Assembly (NCBI GenBank): GCA_003564775.1
Contig: PXEI01000271.1
Span: 1 to 9,560 of the forward strand
From: Spirochaetaceae bacterium
Lineage (GTDB): Bacteria; Spirochaetota; Spirochaetia; DSM-27196; SLAA01
DNA: 9,560 nucleotides
Reading direction: 5' to 3'
Shown here: one piece after another, positions 6,208 through 9,560 of the stretch
Layout: the number at the start of each line of letters is the position of its first letter
Numbering within the stretch: the first letter of the stretch is position 1
Notes under the pieces: generated by a model
What the model was told of the DNA's origin: nothing
The model's input: only the letters and a program-made list of their open reading frames with translations
The model's database searches: none
Translations under genes and position numbers: made by a program

Positions 6208-8640
6208 ATGATCCCACGCCAGTTTCGGTTACTTCCTGAGCATCTGTATCCGTCGGACGAGTGGTCCATTATCGAGCGCAGCTTCTCGGAGAGCTGGATG
6301 GGCAATGCCGAGACCATCTTCAGCCTTTCCAACGGGTTCATGGGCGTTCGCGGTACATTTGAAGAAGGCCGACCTTCCATTGAGTCTGGTACTTTCTGCA
6401 ATGGCTTTCACGAGACCTGGGAGATTGTGCACGCAGAAGAAGCCTATGGCTTTGCGCGTACGGGTCAGACCATGGTTAACGTTCCGGATGCAACTGTAAT
6501 CAAGCTCTACGTTGACGACGAGCCTCTGTACCTCCCTACCGCACGGCTGACATCATATGAACGCCGCCTTGATTTCAAGACCGGTGTGCTGCACCGAGAA
6601 CTCACCTGGTCCTCACCTGCCGGAAAACAGGTAACCATTCGCTCTCGTCGCCTTGTCTCCCTGGAACACAGACATGTCAGCGCTAGTGTGTACGAGGTTG
6701 TTCTCGATACCGATGCGCCGGTAGTGCTTTCCTCGCAGCTGCTCAATAGGCAGGATGCCCGCGCAATGGATGAGCCGGGAAACGGAAATGGGAAGAGCGA
6801 CCCACGTCGAGCCAAAGGGTTCACCCAACGTGTGCTTAATGCCCGGGATCACACGAATCAAGACCACCGCGTAGTTACCGGATACCGCACCACAAATTCG
6901 CGGATGACCCTTGGTGTGGGAATTGATCACGCGCTTGAAACTGAGAATCAATGGTTTGCCGAGAACAGCTGGAGTCAGGATCTAAGCAAGGTCGTTTTCA
7001 CTATTGAGGCGAAGGCAGGTGTTCCTATACGCCTTACCAAGTTCAGCACTTATCACACATCACGCTCGGTTCCGGCGGTTGAGTTAGTAGATCGATCTAT
7101 GAGAACCCTGGACCGAGCGATGCGCGAAGGATACAACAGCATCGAGGCGGCCCAACACGAGTACCTGGCCCGCTTCTGGGAGCGGGCCGATATAGTAGTT
7201 GGGGCCGAACCCCGTGTACAGCAGGCTGTACGGTGGAATATCTTCCAGCTTTGCCAGGCCTCGGCGCGGGCAGAGACAACCGGCATTCCGGCCAAAGGTC
7301 TCACCGGCCAGGCCTACGAGGGGCACTACTTCTGGGACACCGAGATCTATGTTGCACCATTTCTGACCTACACCGAGTCGCGCATAACCCGAAATCTACT
7401 CCGTTTCCGACACTCCATGCTCAACCCCGCACGTGAGCGTGCCAAGGAGCTCTCCGAACCAGGGGCACTTTTTCCATGGCGAACCATCAACGGCGAGGAA
7501 GCCTCCTCCTATTACGCAGCAGGCACCGCGCAGTACCACATTAATGCCGACATTGCCTACGCAATACAGCGCTATGTTGCGATACGGGGAGACTCAGACC
7601 TCTTGGCGGAGGTTGGTGCCGAGATCCTCGTAGAGACGGCCCGGCTCTGGGCTGGCTTGGGATTCTTTGGTCCGGAGACCGGTTCGTTCCATATACATGG
7701 AGTAACAGGGCCAGATGAGTACACCACAGTCGTAAACGACAACACCTTCACCAACCTTATGGCCCGGGAGAACCTGCGCTATGCGGTTGAGGTAGTCGAG
7801 TGGATCAAGGAACACCGCCCAGATGCATACAGACATCTCATACACGAAACCAAGCTCAAGAATGACGAGGTCCTGTACTGGAAGCGGGCTGCCGAGGCAA
7901 TGTACATTCCCTACGACAAAGAGCGCGGAATACACCCACAAGACGAGAACTTCCTGGAAAAAGAGGTCTGGGACTTCAAAAACACCCCCGTATCACGGTA
8001 CCCATTACTTCTGCACTATCATCCCTTGGTCATCTATAGGCACCAAGTCATCAAACAGGCCGATGTAGTCCTGGCAATGGTGCTGCTTGGCGACCAGTTC
8101 TCCATAGAGCAAAAGCGACGTAACTTTGACTATTACGACCCACTTACGACCGGCGACTCTTCATTGTCAGCATGTGTACAGGCAATTCTCGCGGCCGAGA
8201 TTGGCTACGCAGACAAGGCTCTGGAGTACTTTCAGTATGCCCTGCTTATGGATCTTGCCGATGTAGGTGGGAACACTGTCGACGGAGTGCACATTGCCTC
8301 GACCGGCGGTGTCTGGATGGTGCTCACCTATGGGTTTGGTGGTATGCGTGATTTCCACGGCACGCTGAGTTTCGCACCCCGGCTTCCCGAGTCCTGGAGC
8401 AACCTTGAGTTTTCCTTGCGTTTCCATGGGCGAACCTTGCACATGGTGTTTACTCACGATGAGTACAGTTTCGAGCTTCAGGAAGGCGAACCAATTGCCA
8501 TTCAGGTGTGTGCAAAAGAGGTGTATCTTGCTCATGGTGAGGCGGTAAAGGTGCCTGCTTGTGTGACCGATGCGATAGACGGTTGTGTTGAGAAGCACGA
8601 ACACAAAACTAGGCCGGAGGAGGAGCTGCCTCCGTGTTAA
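6208..8640 (+). CDS. Glycoside hydrolase family 65 disaccharide phosphorylase (trehalose/kojibiose/maltose type)
   Basis: The 810-residue cytoplasmic enzyme is a full-length GH65 protein. Family members split alpha-glucosides such as trehalose, maltose or kojibiose with phosphate, inverting to beta-glucose 1-phosphate plus a sugar. The N-terminal beta-sandwich (about 1-270) has the typical SLSNGFMGVRGTFEEG stretch. The (alpha/alpha)6 barrel follows (about 320-700), then a small C-terminal beta-sheet. Key sites are FWDTE (375-379) in the glucose subsite, Glu504 in GPDEYTTVVNDN (the general acid position), and the phosphate-site motif DSSLSA with Ser651/Ser652, plus His695 before the TGGVW motif. 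The start at 6208 has AAGGA 9 bases upstream and a strong promoter before it; an in-frame start at 6052 would precede that promoter. Which disaccharide is used cannot be read from sequence. The beta-phosphoglucomutase gene that often accompanies GH65 genes is not in the window. The 3' end overlaps plsC tail-to-tail by 32 bases. Confidence 0.9.
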   Translation: MIPRQFRLLPEHLYPSDEWSIIERSFSESWMGNAETIFSLSNGFMGVRGTFEEGRPSIESGTFCNGFHETWEIVHAEEAYGFARTGQTMVNVPDATVIKLYVDDEPLYLPTARLTSYERRLDFKTGVLHRELTWSSPAGKQVTIRSRRLVSLEHRHVSASVYEVVLDTDAPVVLSSQLLNRQDARAMDEPGNGNGKSDPRRAKGFTQRVLNARDHTNQDHRVVTGYRTTNSRMTLGVGIDHALETENQWFAENSWSQDLSKVVFTIEAKAGVPIRLTKFSTYHTSRSVPAVELVDRSMRTLDRAMREGYNSIEAAQHEYLARFWERADIVVGAEPRVQQAVRWNIFQLCQASARAETTGIPAKGLTGQAYEGHYFWDTEIYVAPFLTYTESRITRNLLRFRHSMLNPARERAKELSEPGALFPWRTINGEEASSYYAAGTAQYHINADIAYAIQRYVAIRGDSDLLAEVGAEILVETARLWAGLGFFGPETGSFHIHGVTGPDEYTTVVNDNTFTNLMARENLRYAVEVVEWIKEHRPDAYRHLIHETKLKNDEVLYWKRAAEAMYIPYDKERGIHPQDENFLEKEVWDFKNTPVSRYPLLLHYHPLVIYRHQVIKQADVVLAMVLLGDQFSIEQKRRNFDYYDPLTTGDSSLSACVQAILAAEIGYADKALEYFQYALLMDLADVGGNTVDGVHIASTGGVWMVLTYGFGGMRDFHGTLSFAPRLPESWSNLEFSLRFHGRTLHMVFTHDEYSFELQEGEPIAIQVCAKEVYLAHGEAVKVPACVTDAIDGCVEKHEHKTRPEEELPPC

Positions 8641-9316
8641 TGTCAAGGTAACGAATATACTCGGTCGTCATTCGGCTGAGGTCTGAGTAACTCCCCCGAT
8701 ACCGTGGAGGCAACAGCACCGCCAGCTGGTACATCATTTCGTCCAGCATTCGGTGACGATCCTCAACACCAACTTTGCCTGCATCAGGTTTCTCCAGAAA
8801 GAATGGGCGGCCTACCCGAATCGTGATACTGGGTCGGCGAAAATGTGCCAACTTGCGAAATACCTCGGAAGTCCCCCAGTGAGCCACGGGATAAATGGGC
8901 AGTTTTTTTGCTCCGGCAATAAACACGGCACCAGGATGCCCTGCGCCCAGAATACCGGTCTTGCTCCGAGTGCCTTCAGGCGCTATCCCCAGTAAGTAGC
9001 CGTCATCAAGAGCACGGAAGCAGCGACGAATTGTCTCCCGATCTGTTCCACCCCGATCTACCGGAATAAGATCCCAGAGCCGCATGATGAAACCGGTGAC
9101 AGGATGCCCCCAGAGTTCCCTCTTGGCAATACCAGTCTTTTTTGGCCGCCGCAGAAAGCTGTAGAACAAGGGGCCGTCAAGGTTTCCCACATGATTGGTG
9201 GCAAGCACAACAGCCCCGCGGTTGGGAATACGCTTGAGTTGTTTCACATCCATGCGGCAGAGAATTCGAAAAGCACCGCGGATGCAAAAACTCAGAATAC
9301 GCTCGGATGGACTCAT
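8609..9316 (-). CDS. plsC: PlsC-type 1-acyl-sn-glycerol-3-phosphate acyltransferase
   Basis: The 235-residue product has the lysophospholipid acyltransferase fold. PlsC adds an acyl chain to lysophosphatidic acid to make phosphatidic acid at the inner membrane. The motifs are in order and intact: NHVGNLD (41-47, the NHx4D catalytic motif with His42 and Asp47), IPVDRGG (84-90), APEGTRSKTG (112-121, glycerol-phosphate binding) and IYPVA (141-145). The short N-terminal segment (about 5-20) is hydrophobic enough for membrane association. Length is normal for small PlsC proteins. No Shine-Dalgarno sequence precedes the ATG at 9316; a weak -10-like CATGAT lies 6 bases upstream. It follows the RND gene by 97 bases on the same strand and could be co-transcribed. 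Substrate is not certain, since the family also includes ornithine-lipid and other acyltransferases. Confidence 0.88.
   Translation of the reverse strand: MSPSERILSFCIRGAFRILCRMDVKQLKRIPNRGAVVLATNHVGNLDGPLFYSFLRRPKKTGIAKRELWGHPVTGFIMRLWDLIPVDRGGTDRETIRRCFRALDDGYLLGIAPEGTRSKTGILGAGHPGAVFIAGAKKLPIYPVAHWGTSEVFRKLAHFRRPSITIRVGRPFFLEKPDAGKVGVEDRHRMLDEMMYQLAVLLPPRYRGSYSDLSRMTTEYIRYLDINTEAAPPPA
8615..8634. terminator. Possible hairpin inside the GH65/plsC convergent overlap
   Basis: CGGAGG and CCTCCG form a 6-bp stem around an 8-base loop within the last codons of the GH65 gene, just beyond the plsC stop on its strand's upstream side. On the minus strand a short TTTT occurs about 6 bases after the stem; the plus side has no T-run. 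It could be a weak terminator for plsC, or simply codon content. Its location between two colliding transcripts is the main reason to list it. Confidence 0.25.
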
Positions 9317-9415
9317 GAAGATATCATGCCATGAAGGGAAGCCTTTGCATAGTTAGCAGGTGCCTTGGTCGGCCACAGCAAGCTGTCTTTCCGTACCTTG
9401 CCTTGTGAAGAGGAA
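9317..9415. other. Gap between the RND gene and plsC
   Basis: These 99 bases lie between two minus-strand genes. A small dyad, ACAGC-AA-GCTGT (9375-9386), is present without a T-run on the minus strand, so I do not call a terminator for the RND gene. The possible plsC promoter elements on the minus strand, TATGCA (9351-9346) and CATGAT (9328-9323) with a 17-base spacer, are weak. Confidence 0.35.
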
Positions 9416-9560
9416 CTAGCGTACCGCCCCGGCACCCTTGCGGCCTTCAATAATGCGGTACTTAAGGCTGAGCAACGACGGCACAACCACCAACGTTGTT
9501 ACCGTTGCGAAACTCAGACCGTAGAGCATAGTCCAGGCGAACGCCTTCCAGTACTCCGCC
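9416..9560 (-). CDS. RND-family efflux transporter, C-terminal end (partial)
   Basis: The minus-strand frame runs in from the right edge and stops with TAG at 9418-9416, giving the last 48 complete codons. The peptide contains WKAFAWTMLYGLSFATVTTL, then VVVPSLLSLKYR and a short basic cytoplasmic tail. This is the last transmembrane helix of RND transporters (AcrB/MexB/HAE1 and related families), where the YGLxFAT-xxTLxVVPxL pattern is highly typical. Such inner-membrane, proton-driven pumps work with a periplasmic adaptor and outer-membrane channel to export drugs, lipids or other compounds. Substrate and subfamily cannot be told from this fragment. plsC lies downstream on the same strand. 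Confidence 0.8.
   Translation of the reverse strand, partial: AEYWKAFAWTMLYGLSFATVTTLVVVPSLLSLKYRIIEGRKGAGAVR

Noticed and set aside
8167..8646. 159-codon minus-strand open frame opposite the 3' end of the GH65 gene
   Set aside because: The GH65 protein is fully conserved here, the antisense product has no recognisable motif, and its end also overlaps plsC. It is a shadow frame.
1..9560. Defence system, mobile element, CRISPR array, prophage or RNA gene
   Set aside because: No direct-repeat arrays, transposase or integrase motifs, tRNA-like folds or defence-type proteins were seen. All sizeable genes fit cell-wall, amino-acid, sugar, lipid or transport roles apart from one unknown partial gene.

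Overview
The window looks like ordinary chromosomal DNA of a Gram-negative (diderm) bacterium with a moderately high G+C content. The RND efflux pump, the MltG-type transglycosylase and the periplasm-facing LytM-like protein all point to a diderm envelope. Protein style and gene mix suggest a free-living spirochaete (Spirochaeta / Alkalispirochaeta-like), but this rests on general impression without any marker gene. I saw no rRNA or tRNA gene, CRISPR array, insertion sequence, attachment site or replication origin.

Layout. (1) 1-483, minus strand: N-terminal part of a membrane-anchored protein of unknown function that runs off the left edge. (2) 484-699: divergent intergenic region with a perfect 7-bp-arm inverted repeat. 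(3) 700-5829, plus strand: five genes in a row. They are a membrane-anchored LytM/M23 protein with a damaged active site, dgcN (DUF1611, D-glutamate N-acetyltransferase type), dgcA (enolase-superfamily N-acetyl-D-Glu racemase / dipeptide epimerase type), dat (D-amino-acid transaminase) and mltG (endolytic murein transglycosylase). (4) 5830-6207: non-coding region with a strong sigma70-type promoter close to its right end. (5) 6208-8640, plus strand: GH65 disaccharide phosphorylase. (6) 8609-9316, minus strand: PlsC-type acyltransferase, whose 3' end overlaps that of the GH65 gene tail-to-tail. (7) 9416-9560, minus strand: C-terminal end of an RND transporter, upstream of plsC.

How the genes work together. 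The core is dgcN-dgcA-dat. dgcN and dgcA overlap by 4 bases (ATGA), and dat follows 9 bases later with its Shine-Dalgarno sequence on the dgcA stop codon. Together they can plausibly collect amino groups from D-amino acids through dat (D-Ala to D-Glu), then turn D-Glu into N-acetyl-D-Glu and N-acetyl-L-Glu. Peptidoglycan is the obvious D-Ala/D-Glu source, and two cell-wall genes (M23-like and mltG) flank the cassette on the same strand. The GH65 enzyme, plsC and RND genes appear unrelated housekeeping or accessory functions.

Regulatory reading. Start sites fall into two classes. The left-edge gene, the M23 gene, dat and the GH65 gene have a clear Shine-Dalgarno sequence. dgcN, mltG and plsC have none and instead show a -10-like hexamer exactly 6 bases before the ATG, as expected for leaderless mRNAs.
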